NCBI GenBank assembly: GCA_000016765.1
Contig: CP000699.1
Coordinates: forward strand, 372,001 to 436,000
DNA length: 64,000 nucleotides
DNA from: Rhizorhabdus wittichii RW1
Lineage (GTDB): Bacteria; Pseudomonadota; Alphaproteobacteria; Sphingomonadales; Sphingomonadaceae
Reading direction: 5' to 3'
This document shows positions 17,741 to 26,132 of this stretch, piece after piece. Made by a program: the position numbers and the translations under genes. The first letter of the stretch is position 1; the number at the start of each line of letters is the position of its first letter. The notes beneath the pieces were generated by a model. That model made no database searches and had not been told where the DNA came from. It saw nothing but the letters and a program-made list of their open reading frames with translations.

Positions 17741-17760
17741 TATCAAGTACGCACTACATA
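17741..17760. promoter_or_regulatory. Putative TetR operator, copy 2
   Basis: The site TATCAAGTACGCACTACATA matches the copy at 14240-14259 at 17 of 20 positions, including an identical GCACTACATA half. It sits in the 100-base divergent gap between the serine hydrolase and crotonase genes. A second inverted repeat, CGCACTA at 17750-17756 and TAGTGCG at 17764-17770, overlaps it. The position would let one repressor control both directions. Confidence 0.68.
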
Positions 17761-17796
17761 GTATAGTGCGCGGCGGAACAGCCGGAAGGAGAGGCC

Positions 17797-18543
17797 ATGG
17801 GCGGAAAATACGAGACAATTGCGCTGCGACGCGAGGGCGGCATCCTCGAACTGCGAATCCATCACAAGGGTGAAGCCGCGCGCTGGGGCTTGTGGGGCGG
17901 GCTGCACCGCGAACTGGGCCAGGCCTTCGCCGAGATCGCCGCCGATCCCGATCTGCGCGCGCTGATCCTCACCGGCACCGGCGACAGCTTCTGCGCCGAA
18001 TTCGACATGGAGGGGGAGATGCCGCCGCCGATGTCACCGGCGGTCTGGGACGTGATCTTCCGCGAGGGGCGGAGCCTGCTCAACAACCTGCTCGCGATCG
18101 AGGTGCCGGTCATCGCCGCGGTCAACGGCCCCGCCTTCATCCATGCCGAACTGGCGGTGCTCGCCGACATCGTGTTGGCATCCGACACCGCCATATTCGC
18201 GGACAAGGCGCATGGCGTGGCCGGGGTGGTGCCCGGCGACGGCGTCCACACCGTCTGGCCGATGCTGCTCGGCCCCAATCGCGGCCGCTATTTCCTGCTG
18301 ACCGGGCAGGAGATCGGCGCCGAGGAGGCGCTGGCGCTGGGCATCGTCGGCGAGGTGCTGCCGCGCGCCGCGTTGCTCGACCGCGCCTGGGACCATGCCC
18401 GCGCCATCGCCGCGCGCCCGCCGCTGGCGATGCGCTACGCCCGGATCGCCCTCACCACCCGGCTGCGCGAGCAGGTGGCCCGCGAACTGGGGCCGGGCCT
18501 GATGCTCGAAGGCATGGCGGTGCTGGCGGGGCAGGGCGGCTGA
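17797..18543 (+). CDS. Crotonase-fold (enoyl-CoA hydratase/isomerase family) protein
   Basis: A 248-residue crotonase-superfamily protein with the oxyanion-hole segments FCAEFD (65-70) and NGPAFIHAEL (110-119). The usual catalytic glutamates are not in place: the PE of the first motif is replaced by KAHG (137-140), and the second is PGDG (146-149). It may therefore be an isomerase, hydrolase or decarboxylase rather than a standard hydratase. The ATG is preceded by AAGGAGAGG. It is divergent from the serine hydrolase behind the shared operator and co-directional with the dienoyl reductase 100 bases downstream. Confidence 0.86.
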   Translation: MGGKYETIALRREGGILELRIHHKGEAARWGLWGGLHRELGQAFAEIAADPDLRALILTGTGDSFCAEFDMEGEMPPPMSPAVWDVIFREGRSLLNNLLAIEVPVIAAVNGPAFIHAELAVLADIVLASDTAIFADKAHGVAGVVPGDGVHTVWPMLLGPNRGRYFLLTGQEIGAEEALALGIVGEVLPRAALLDRAWDHARAIAARPPLAMRYARIALTTRLREQVARELGPGLMLEGMAVLAGQGG

Positions 18544-18643
18544 TTATCCCGGAATACTGAAAAGTATCTTCAAAAACGAAGGGATTATATCGTCAGCCCG
18601 GCGGGCTTATTCTCCATCCCAAGATAGAAGGAGGGAGAGGAGC

Positions 18644-20632
18644 TTGGGCTTCCCGCATCTGTTCGCGCCGTTCGCGATCCGCGACCTGCGCCTGAAGAAC
18701 CGCATCGTCATGGCGCCGATGGAGAGCCATCTCGGCAATGCCGACGGTTCGGTCTCGAAGGAGGCGATCGCCTATTATCGCGAGCGTGCGCTGGGCGGCG
18801 TCGGCATGGTCGTGGTCGAATATACCTGCGTCGACGGGCAGGAGGGCTTCAGCTCGATGGCGCCGCAGCTGCGCCTCGATTCCCCCTTCTACCGCTCGGG
18901 CCACGGCAAGCTGGCGGCGGCGATCCAGTCGGGCGGGGCGCGGGCCTGCGTCCAGCTCAGCCATGCCGGCCGCCAGTCGCGCGAGTCGGTGCTGGGGCGG
19001 CAGCCGGTCGCGCCGTCGGCGGTGCCGCTCACGTCGCTCTACCTGAACGCGGTGCCGCGCGCGCTGGAGGCGGATGAGATCGCGCGGATCGTCCGGCGCT
19101 ATGCCGATGCCGCCGCGCTGGCCGCGCAGTGCGGTTATGACGCGGTGATGCTCCACGGGGCGCATGGCTATCTACTCCAGCAATTCCTCTCGCCACTGGT
19201 CAACCGCCGCGACGACGAATGGGGCGGCGATTTCGAGCGGCGGCTGCGCTTTCCGCTGGAGGTGGTGAAGGCGGTCCGCGCCGCGATCGGCAACATGCCG
19301 CTGCTCTACCGCCTGTCGGTGTCGGATTTCATCGAGGGCGGGCTGACGATCGAGGACAGCGAGCGGATCGCGCCGCACCTGTGCGAGGCCGGGGTCGACG
19401 CGATCGACATCTCCTGCGGCTCGCTCGACCGGGTCGACGTGATCGTCGAGCCGATGTCGATCGAGGAGGGCTGGCGCCTGCCGATGGCGCGGCGCATCCG
19501 CGCGGCGACCGGCAAGCCGGTGATCTGCGCGGGGGTGATCCGCCGGCCGGAGATGGCCGAGGCGGCGATCGCGGCGGGCGATGCCGACATGATCTCGCTC
19601 GGCCGCGCGCTGCTCGCCGATCCGCTGTGGCCGAACAAGGCGCGGATGGGGCGCGCCGACGACATCCGCCCCTGCACCTCGTGCAACTGGTGCATCAAGG
19701 AGACCGGCAGCAACCGTGGCGTGAGCTGCGCCGAGAATCCGCGCTGCGGCCATGAGACCGATCCGCCGATCGACGCCTTCGGGCGCGGCCGGCGCGCGGT
19801 GGTGGTCGGTGCGGGGCCGGGCGGGATCGCCGCTGCGCTGCTGCTCGACCAGGCCGGCTTCGCGGTGACGCTGTTCGAGAAGCGCCGCGCCGCCGGCGGC
19901 AACCTGATCACCTCGGCGACGCCGCCGAACAAGGAGAAGCTGTTCTGGTATCACGACTTCCTCCAGCGGCGACTGGCGGCGAGCGGGGTCGACCTGTGGC
20001 TCGGCACCGAGGCGACGATGGAGACGGTCGACGCGGAACGGCCCGACGTCGTGGTGGTCGCGGGCGGATCGCGGCTCGCGCCGCTCGAACTGGGCGGATC
20101 GGGTGGGCTGCCGGTCCACCCCGCCTTCGCGCTGCTGCTCGGCGACGTCGAGCTTCCGCCGTCCTCGCCCGAGCGGCCGATCCTGATCTACGGCGGCGGC
20201 GAGACCGGCACCGAGACCGCCGAGCATCTCGCCGGGCAGGGCCACCATGTCCTGCTCGCCACCCGCTCCGACGCGGCGATGCTCGCCCGCAACGCCGAGC
20301 CGCTCTACCGCATCCACCTGCTCCAGCGCCTGCGCGCCAACGCCGCGATCACCGTCGCCGACCATAGCCTGCTGACCGTGATCGAGGGCGATCACGTCCT
20401 GCTCGAAAGCGGTGGCGAGACGCGGCGCCAGCCGGCGGCGGCGGTGCTGCTGGCGCATGGGCTGGTGCCCGACACGGCGCTTGCCGAGGCGCTGCGCGAC
20501 CTGCCCGTGCCGGTGGTGCCGATCGGCGACGCGGTGCGGGTCGGCCGCATCGGCGAGGCGGTGCGCGACGCCTATCGCTGCGTCCAGGATCTACGAAGGA
20601 CCCTATATCAACCGGAGGCCATAGCATGCTGA
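18644..20632 (+). CDS. NADH:flavin oxidoreductase/2,4-dienoyl-CoA reductase family
   Basis: A 662-residue iron-sulfur flavoenzyme. An old-yellow-enzyme TIM barrel with FMN site (residues 1-330) is followed by a [4Fe-4S] motif C344-x2-C347-x2-C350-x11-C362. FAD- and NAD(P)-binding domains follow, with GAGPGGIAAALLLDQAG near residue 390 and YGGGETGTE near residue 520. Family members reduce 2,4-dienoyl-CoA (FadH) or enone groups in steroids and bile acids (BaiCD). The start is TTG at 18644, supported by the GAGGAG seven bases upstream; no ATG fits. It overlaps tauD-like by seven bases. Substrate inferred only as a conjugated enone or dienoyl compound. Confidence 0.92.
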   Translation: MGFPHLFAPFAIRDLRLKNRIVMAPMESHLGNADGSVSKEAIAYYRERALGGVGMVVVEYTCVDGQEGFSSMAPQLRLDSPFYRSGHGKLAAAIQSGGARACVQLSHAGRQSRESVLGRQPVAPSAVPLTSLYLNAVPRALEADEIARIVRRYADAAALAAQCGYDAVMLHGAHGYLLQQFLSPLVNRRDDEWGGDFERRLRFPLEVVKAVRAAIGNMPLLYRLSVSDFIEGGLTIEDSERIAPHLCEAGVDAIDISCGSLDRVDVIVEPMSIEEGWRLPMARRIRAATGKPVICAGVIRRPEMAEAAIAAGDADMISLGRALLADPLWPNKARMGRADDIRPCTSCNWCIKETGSNRGVSCAENPRCGHETDPPIDAFGRGRRAVVVGAGPGGIAAALLLDQAGFAVTLFEKRRAAGGNLITSATPPNKEKLFWYHDFLQRRLAASGVDLWLGTEATMETVDAERPDVVVVAGGSRLAPLELGGSGGLPVHPAFALLLGDVELPPSSPERPILIYGGGETGTETAEHLAGQGHHVLLATRSDAAMLARNAEPLYRIHLLQRLRANAAITVADHSLLTVIEGDHVLLESGGETRRQPAAAVLLAHGLVPDTALAEALRDLPVPVVPIGDAVRVGRIGEAVRDAYRCVQDLRRTLYQPEAIAC

Positions 20633-21603
20633 TCGAAGACACCAGGGCCAATGGCCTGACTATCCGCCCGCTGGCGCCGGGCTTCGGCGCCGAGATCGTC
20701 GGGCTCGACCTGAACCGGCCGATCGACGCGGCGACCGAAGCGGCGATCCGCGCCGCCTGGATCGAGCACGGCATCCTGCTGTTCCGCGGCGAGGATCAGG
20801 ACGACGCGGCGCAGATGCGGCTGAGCGCGATCTTCGGCGAGATGGAGCCCGCCGCCACCGCCGACATGAACGATCCCGACAACAGGTTCATGATGACCCT
20901 GGCTTATGATCCCGACGACAAGGCGCCGCGCTTCCAGCAGCATTACAATGTCGGCGGGATCGATCGCGCCGGTTGGCTCGGCTGGCATTGGGACCAATCC
21001 TTCATGCCGACCATCGTGCGCGGCGCGGTGCTGCGGATGGAGATGCCCTCGCCCGAGATGGGCGAGACCGGCTTCATCGACGCGGTCGGCGCGTGGGACC
21101 GACTGCCCGACGATCTCAAGGCGCGGATCGAGGGGCTCGAGGTCGTCTATCTGTTCAACCCCGATTTCGTCTCGGGCCAATATGGCTTTCCCGAGGACAT
21201 CCGCGCGCTGCCGCGCGAGCGGCCGTCGAAGGAGCCGTCCTACGACTTCCCGCCGGTGGTCCACCCGATGGTGATCACCCAGGTCGAGACCGGCCGGAAG
21301 GTGCTCAAGCTCTCGCCGATGCATGCGCGCTATATCCTCGGCATGGACGCGGCCGAGAGCGACGCGCTGCTCAAGGAGGTGGCGGCCCATCTCGTCGACC
21401 CGGCCCATGCCTATTTCCACGACTGGCGGAAGAACGACATGGTGGTGTGGGATAATTGGCGGGTGATCCACGGCGCTAACGGCGTGCCGCTCCATTGCGC
21501 CCGCCGCGCGCGACGCACCACGATCATGGGCGATTATGAAGTCGGCCGCTACCTTGATCCGACGCTCGACCGCGACCGCAAGGTGAAGCGGCTGGTCGAC
21601 TGA
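20626..21603 (+). CDS. TauD/TfdA-family 2-oxoglutarate dioxygenase
   Basis: A 325-residue Fe(II)/2-oxoglutarate-dependent dioxygenase. The metal triad is visible as H121-x-D123 in WHWDQSF and H282 in RVIHGANG, with the 2-oxoglutarate-binding Arg in the ARRARRTT segment that follows. Relatives hydroxylate next to sulfonate, sulfate-ester or ether groups (TauD, AtsK, TfdA). It overlaps the flavoenzyme upstream by seven bases, with CGGAGG as ribosome site, and is followed by an alpha/beta hydrolase. Substrate uncertain; a sulfate or ether compound is possible given the sulfotransferase and sulfatase genes nearby. Confidence 0.92.
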   Translation: MLIEDTRANGLTIRPLAPGFGAEIVGLDLNRPIDAATEAAIRAAWIEHGILLFRGEDQDDAAQMRLSAIFGEMEPAATADMNDPDNRFMMTLAYDPDDKAPRFQQHYNVGGIDRAGWLGWHWDQSFMPTIVRGAVLRMEMPSPEMGETGFIDAVGAWDRLPDDLKARIEGLEVVYLFNPDFVSGQYGFPEDIRALPRERPSKEPSYDFPPVVHPMVITQVETGRKVLKLSPMHARYILGMDAAESDALLKEVAAHLVDPAHAYFHDWRKNDMVVWDNWRVIHGANGVPLHCARRARRTTIMGDYEVGRYLDPTLDRDRKVKRLVD

Positions 21604-21721
21604 GCTGCAAGCGACCCGCCCATCTCATCGAATGGGTGATGAGGTGGGCGCCGGCCTTCTGGTCGGCCGCCGGATCGGGCACGGTCCGCGCCTATCCCAA
21701 AGAGAGGCGGGGAGCGCGACT

Positions 21722-22711
21722 ATGCAGCGGATCGAGCGGCGGATCGACGTGAGCGAGGCGGCGGGGCTGGGCGAGCCGGTCGAGATGGCGGTGAGCATCG
21801 TCCTGCCCGATCCGGCGGATATACCGGAACGCCCTGTGGCGATCTTCGCGGTGCCCGGCGGCGGCTATTCGCGGGCCTATTATCATCTGAACTTCGCGGG
21901 CCATGAAGGCTATGACGAGGCCGCTTGGCACGCCGCGCGCGGGACCATCCATGTCGCGATCGACCATGTCGGGGTGGGCGAGAGCAGCATTCCCGACCTG
22001 TCGCGGGTTAGCTTCCAGACCCTCGCCGCGACCCATGACAGCTGCGTCCGCCAGGTCGCGGCGATGATCGAGCGGGGCGATCTGGCGCCCGGCTTCCCGG
22101 CCTGTCCGGGCCTGTTCCGCGTCGGCATGGGGCAGTCGATGGGCGGCGGCGTCACCATCCTCGCGCAGGGGCGCTTCGCCAGCTTCGACGCGATCGCGCC
22201 CTGCGGCGTCAGCGCGATCCACACCGCGCTGCCGCAGCGCAGCGCCGAGGAGTTCGAGCTCGGCAAGCGCCGCTTCGCCGAGGTCAGCGTCGGCGACGCC
22301 AGCCAGAGCCATCTGACCACCAGCCATGAGGGGGTGGACTATGTCTATCCCTTCCACTGGGAGGACGTGCCCGCCGACATATTGGAGGCCGACATGGTGG
22401 GCGGCTATCCGATCCGCCGGACGGCGCCGGCGTTCGGCAGCCTGACCATCCCGCATTGCGCGGTGCAGATGATGACGCCGGGCTGCTTCGCCGAGGATGC
22501 GGCGCGGATCGCGGTGCCGGTGCTGGTCGCGGTCGGCGAGCGCGACACCTGCCCCGATCCGCGCGCCGAGCCTTCGGCCTATCGCGCATCGCCCGACATC
22601 GGCGTGTTCATCGTGCCGCGCATGGCCCACATGCACAATTTCGCCTCGACCCGCGAGCTGCTGTGGCGGCGGCTCCATGGCTGGAGCCGGATGCTGGCGG
22701 CCGCCGCTTAG
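21722..22711 (+). CDS. Alpha/beta hydrolase
   Basis: A 329-residue alpha/beta hydrolase. The nucleophile elbow is GMGQSMGGGVT near residue 140, VAVGERDTCPDPRA near residue 267 supplies the acid region, and HMHNF near residue 305 holds the catalytic His. No signal peptide is seen. The start MQRIERRIDVS follows a GCGGGGAG sequence; an upstream in-frame ATG at 21632 has no ribosome site. It is 118 bases after the dioxygenase and overlaps the convergent DUF1214 gene by four bases. It could cleave an ester, lactone or thioester in the pathway. Confidence 0.86.
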   Translation: MQRIERRIDVSEAAGLGEPVEMAVSIVLPDPADIPERPVAIFAVPGGGYSRAYYHLNFAGHEGYDEAAWHAARGTIHVAIDHVGVGESSIPDLSRVSFQTLAATHDSCVRQVAAMIERGDLAPGFPACPGLFRVGMGQSMGGGVTILAQGRFASFDAIAPCGVSAIHTALPQRSAEEFELGKRRFAEVSVGDASQSHLTTSHEGVDYVYPFHWEDVPADILEADMVGGYPIRRTAPAFGSLTIPHCAVQMMTPGCFAEDAARIAVPVLVAVGERDTCPDPRAEPSAYRASPDIGVFIVPRMAHMHNFASTRELLWRRLHGWSRMLAAAA

Positions 22712-23946
22712 GCGGTCGTCCGCCGGTCCCATTCGCGCTGCCGCCGGGCGATGCGGGCGGCGCGTTCGGCGGCGTCGACGCGCGTCGCGTCGGCGGAGAC
22801 ATGCCGGTCGATCTCGGCGAAGGGTACGATGTCGAGCCAGTGGCGCGGGCCCTTGCGGACCTGGGTCGCGGGGATGCCCTGCCAGCGGATCATCGGCAGC
22901 AGGTCCTTGAGCCCGCCCGTGTCGACCCAGTTGGCGATCCCCGGATCGCGCGCCGAGACCACCAGGCTGATCGTGCCGTCGGCATCATGCTCGGCCTGGG
23001 CGGCGGTGAGGCCCGACTGGATACGGTGCGCGTCGATCGAGCGATACCACCACATCGCCATCTGGAAGCTGTTGTAGCAGGCCCCCGCCGGATCGAAGCG
23101 GACGATCGCGGCCTGGTCGTCCTCCAGGTGGAAGCGGCCGAGGCTGCTCGCCTGGGTGACGAGGCCGCCATAGCCGGCGACCGCGACCGGCTGGACCATC
23201 GTGTTGACCGGCTTGCCCGCCGAGAGGCGGAAGAACCAGTAATAGAGCGGCACGTCCTCGCGCATCCGCCGCAGCGCCTCGTCGAGCCGTTGTTCGAGGT
23301 CCAGCGGCGCGGCGGCGTCGAGCCGTTCGATGGCGAGGTCGAGCGGGGTCTCGTGTCCCCAGTCCATCATGCTGTCGCGGATGAACAGGAATTTGGTGCG
23401 CGGCGTGCTGGTCAGGTGATTGGGCCGGCCATCGGCAGGATCGCCGTCGATGCTGATCGTGAAGCGGCCGTCCTCGTCGACCGCGATGCCCGGCAGTTCG
23501 AGCGTCTGGGCGGTGACCGACGTCCCCCAATTCTCGACCAGGGTGAAGGAGGCATGGGCGGGCCGGGCGTCGAGGATGCGGCCGCTGATCCGGTAGCGGC
23601 CCCCCGGCGCGATGCCGGCGAGGCGGTAGCAATTGTCGGGATTGTCACCACCCATGCGCGCGTCGGGAACGTCGCCGCCCTGCCAGCGATAGCCAGGCAT
23701 GAAGTTGCGGACGATGCGCGGCGCGGCCGGATCGATCGTCGTCGCCTTGAACAGATAGTTGGTGACCCAGCCGTCCATGGCGCCGTCGAAGCTGTCGAGC
23801 AGGCCGTCGGGGATGTCGGTGCCGTGGCCGACGCGCCAGAGCTGCGCGGCATGGTCGCGCGCCGCGCGGGTCTGCGGCAGCGCCCACATGTGCCGCACCT
23901 CTTCCTCGGCGGCGAACTGGTCGGCGTTCGCGATCGGGTTGGTCAT
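22708..23946 (-). CDS. DUF1214-domain protein, second copy
   Basis: A 412-residue protein of the same DUF1254/DUF1214 type as 1835-3007. The conserved C-terminal ARDPGIANWVDTGG lies near residue 335, and the charged tail VDAAERAARIARRQREW resembles the tail of the first copy. It overlaps the sulfotransferase stop by four bases (ATGA), so the two are co-translated. Two members in one cluster, each beside a different enzyme set, suggest paired but distinct roles. No catalytic residues can be named. Confidence 0.84.
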   Translation of the reverse strand: MTNPIANADQFAAEEEVRHMWALPQTRAARDHAAQLWRVGHGTDIPDGLLDSFDGAMDGWVTNYLFKATTIDPAAPRIVRNFMPGYRWQGGDVPDARMGGDNPDNCYRLAGIAPGGRYRISGRILDARPAHASFTLVENWGTSVTAQTLELPGIAVDEDGRFTISIDGDPADGRPNHLTSTPRTKFLFIRDSMMDWGHETPLDLAIERLDAAAPLDLEQRLDEALRRMREDVPLYYWFFRLSAGKPVNTMVQPVAVAGYGGLVTQASSLGRFHLEDDQAAIVRFDPAGACYNSFQMAMWWYRSIDAHRIQSGLTAAQAEHDADGTISLVVSARDPGIANWVDTGGLKDLLPMIRWQGIPATQVRKGPRHWLDIVPFAEIDRHVSADATRVDAAERAARIARRQREWDRRTTA

Positions 23947-25154
23947 GCGAATTTCCCGAGCCCGAAGCGCCGGCAATAGCCCTCGAATGCCGTCTCGATC
24001 ATCTCGCGCGTCAGGCCATAGGGCTCCATCGTGTAGCGGTAGCGGCCGTAGCGATCGGGCGCGTTGGCCGGATCGGCGAGCCAGGCCTTCATCCGCGCCT
24101 CGAATTCCGGACCATAGTCGAGCCCCCAGCGGCCATAGGCCTTGCGGACGATGGCGATCGGATCGCGGACCAGTTCGCGGAAGTCGACGTGCAGGATGCG
24201 CGGATCGTCGACGAAGGGGCTTTCGATCGCCTGTGCGACCGACTGGGCGATGCCCTGGACGAAGGCCGGGCCGAGCTCCCGGAAATCCATCTGCCAGTTG
24301 GTGATCGCGCCGTAGAGCACCGCGGTGATCGCCATGGTCGACGGGTGCACCTCGACCGGGTCGCGGTGCGGCCAGATGCAGAGCGCGTCGGGATAGGCCT
24401 CGAACAGTTCCTCCAGCACGAACTGGTGGTAGATGCCCTTCACCACCCAGTGCTTCGGCTCCTGGTTCCACTGGAGGTGCTGGAGGAACTGGCGGTGGAA
24501 GCCATAGGCCTCGCGCGCATTGCCGGCGTCGAGGATCATCGCCAGCGCCGGCATGCGGTAGAGCAGGGTGGGATAGGCGTTCTGGAAATCGAGGGTGAAG
24601 ATCTCCTCGTCCTCGATCAGGCAGTGGCCGCGCTTGTCCCAATAGGGGTGCATGGTCAGCAGTCCCGGCGTCTGGGCGACCAGCCGGTCGAGCTCCCTGC
24701 CGGTATATTCGATCCGCTCGGGCACCACCGGCACTTCGCCGGGGGGCGGGGAGGGATCATGCGTATGCCACCACAGCGGGGCGCGAGCCCTGGGGTCCTC
24801 GGCCAGCAGCGAGTGGATCAGGGTGGTGCCGGTGCGGGCGAAGCCGATCACGAAGATGGGGCGCTCGATCCGCTCCTCGGCGATCGCCGGGATGCGCTTG
24901 CGGTCGGCCGCCAGCCGCAGCCGCGTGGCGAGCAGCTTGCGGAGCTGGAGCTCGACCTCCTCCTTGCGCTCGCCGGCCATGACGACCTGTCCGTTGACCC
25001 ACGACACCAGCTTCTCGACCCGCCCGCGCAGGCCGTCGTCGAGCCTGTCGAAGGCGCCGCTGACGATCCCGGCGCTGTGGAACAGCCGCTCGACGTCGAT
25101 CGGGGTGCCGTCGCCGGCGCTGCCGGTCCTGATGTCGGGTGATCTGCTGCGCAT
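23943..25154 (-). CDS. PAPS-dependent sulfotransferase family protein
   Basis: A 403-residue sulfotransferase (Sulfotransfer_3 type). The 5'-phosphosulfate loop is FVIGFARTGTTLIHSLLA near residue 110, and the 3'-phosphate segment is CIWPHRDPVEVHPS near residue 262. Such enzymes move a sulfuryl group from PAPS to a hydroxyl group. In sphingomonads these proteins often sit in catabolic clusters and their acceptors are undefined. The start MRSRSPDI was chosen because GAGAGGA precedes it; an ATG 18 bases upstream contains that site. It is coupled to the DUF1214 gene. Whether it is catalytically active is not known. Confidence 0.88.
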   Translation of the reverse strand: MRSRSPDIRTGSAGDGTPIDVERLFHSAGIVSGAFDRLDDGLRGRVEKLVSWVNGQVVMAGERKEEVELQLRKLLATRLRLAADRKRIPAIAEERIERPIFVIGFARTGTTLIHSLLAEDPRARAPLWWHTHDPSPPPGEVPVVPERIEYTGRELDRLVAQTPGLLTMHPYWDKRGHCLIEDEEIFTLDFQNAYPTLLYRMPALAMILDAGNAREAYGFHRQFLQHLQWNQEPKHWVVKGIYHQFVLEELFEAYPDALCIWPHRDPVEVHPSTMAITAVLYGAITNWQMDFRELGPAFVQGIAQSVAQAIESPFVDDPRILHVDFRELVRDPIAIVRKAYGRWGLDYGPEFEARMKAWLADPANAPDRYGRYRYTMEPYGLTREMIETAFEGYCRRFGLGKFA

Positions 25155-25336
25155 CGGCGGGCGTCCTCTCATCCTCGGCCGGGCTGTCGCCGGCTGCCGG
25201 TGATTGTGTAGGATGCTTCACCAGGTTTCTCAATTATCGCGGCAGCGCCATCGTATATGTGAAGGACATGCTATAATGTTCGATGGAACGGCGGCGCCGT
25301 GAAGGCGGCTGAGGATATGAAAAGTACGATCGTTCT

Positions 25337-26089
25337 TTATAAATCATCCGATTCCGCCTCGATCAACGCCTGGGCGGCCTGTAGGGCATCGAGCATCACC
25401 CGATAGTCCTGCTCGGGCAGCGCTGTCGGCCACATGATGTGGGACGAGTGGCGATCGAGCTGGACGAGACGCTGGAGCAGCGCGATGCCGCTCGCGGTGA
25501 GCTGGACGAGCATGCCGCGCCGGTCGTCGGGATTGGGCACCCGCTCGATCAGGCCGAGCGCGAGCAGCCGTTCGAGCCGCTTGGCGACGCCGGCGAGCGA
25601 GATGACGAAATGCTTCTTGAGCGCGGTGGGCGCGAGCCGATGCGGCGGCCCAGCGCGGAACAGCGTGTCGAGCACCAGCACCTCGCCCGCCGTCAGCCCC
25701 TCGCTGGCCGCCGTCCGGGCGAGGCCGATCTCGATGCTGCGCGCGAGCCGCAGCAGCCGCACCGTCATCATATAGGCGCGGGTCAACTCGCCGTCATAGC
25801 CGGTCGACCAGCGCTCCCTCGCTTCATCGAGGCCGGGGTCGGGCATCGGCGACGGGGGATGGCCGGAATGGAAAGCGGGCCCCGGCCGCAGCCTGCGGTC
25901 CGCCGACCAGGCCAGTACTCCGGCCTCGACCAGTTCGCCGACCCGCCGCGCGGCCGACGACTTGCTGGCATAGCCCCAGAGTTTGGCGAGCCCCGCCATC
26001 GACGGGATCGTGCCGTGCCGGGCATGATGCGCCTCCAGCGCCGCGCGGCACGCGTCGATCATGGGAGCGGTCGTCCGGCTTCGGGCCAT
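25337..26089 (-). CDS. MarR-family regulator with extra LexA-like DNA-binding domain
   Basis: A 250-residue protein with two apparent winged-helix domains. Residues 8-70 resemble the LexA N-terminal DNA-binding domain: GTIPSMAGLAKLWGYASKSS, then RRVGELVEAGVL and a short wing. Residues 90-230 form a MarR domain with LTAGEVLVLDTLFR, SLAGVAKRLERLLALGLIERV and the DDRRGMLVQLT wing. No LexA protease domain is present. MARSRTTAP is the start; an in-frame extension to 26185 would overlap the acyl-CoA dehydrogenase. It lies between sulfotransferase and dehydrogenase genes, likely targets. The two-domain reading is by eye. Confidence 0.82.
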   Translation of the reverse strand: MARSRTTAPMIDACRAALEAHHARHGTIPSMAGLAKLWGYASKSSAARRVGELVEAGVLAWSADRRLRPGPAFHSGHPPSPMPDPGLDEARERWSTGYDGELTRAYMMTVRLLRLARSIEIGLARTAASEGLTAGEVLVLDTLFRAGPPHRLAPTALKKHFVISLAGVAKRLERLLALGLIERVPNPDDRRGMLVQLTASGIALLQRLVQLDRHSSHIMWPTALPEQDYRVMLDALQAAQALIEAESDDL

Positions 26090-26132
26090 GGCGTCATCAT
26101 GACGCCGCGAAGGCGGCGAGGGAAGCCGTCGA

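Noticed and set aside
25240-25295. Possible operator or promoter around TATAAT at 25272-25277
   Set aside because: No gene lies downstream on the plus strand, and inverted repeats there are too short and unaligned to call a site for the nearby regulator.
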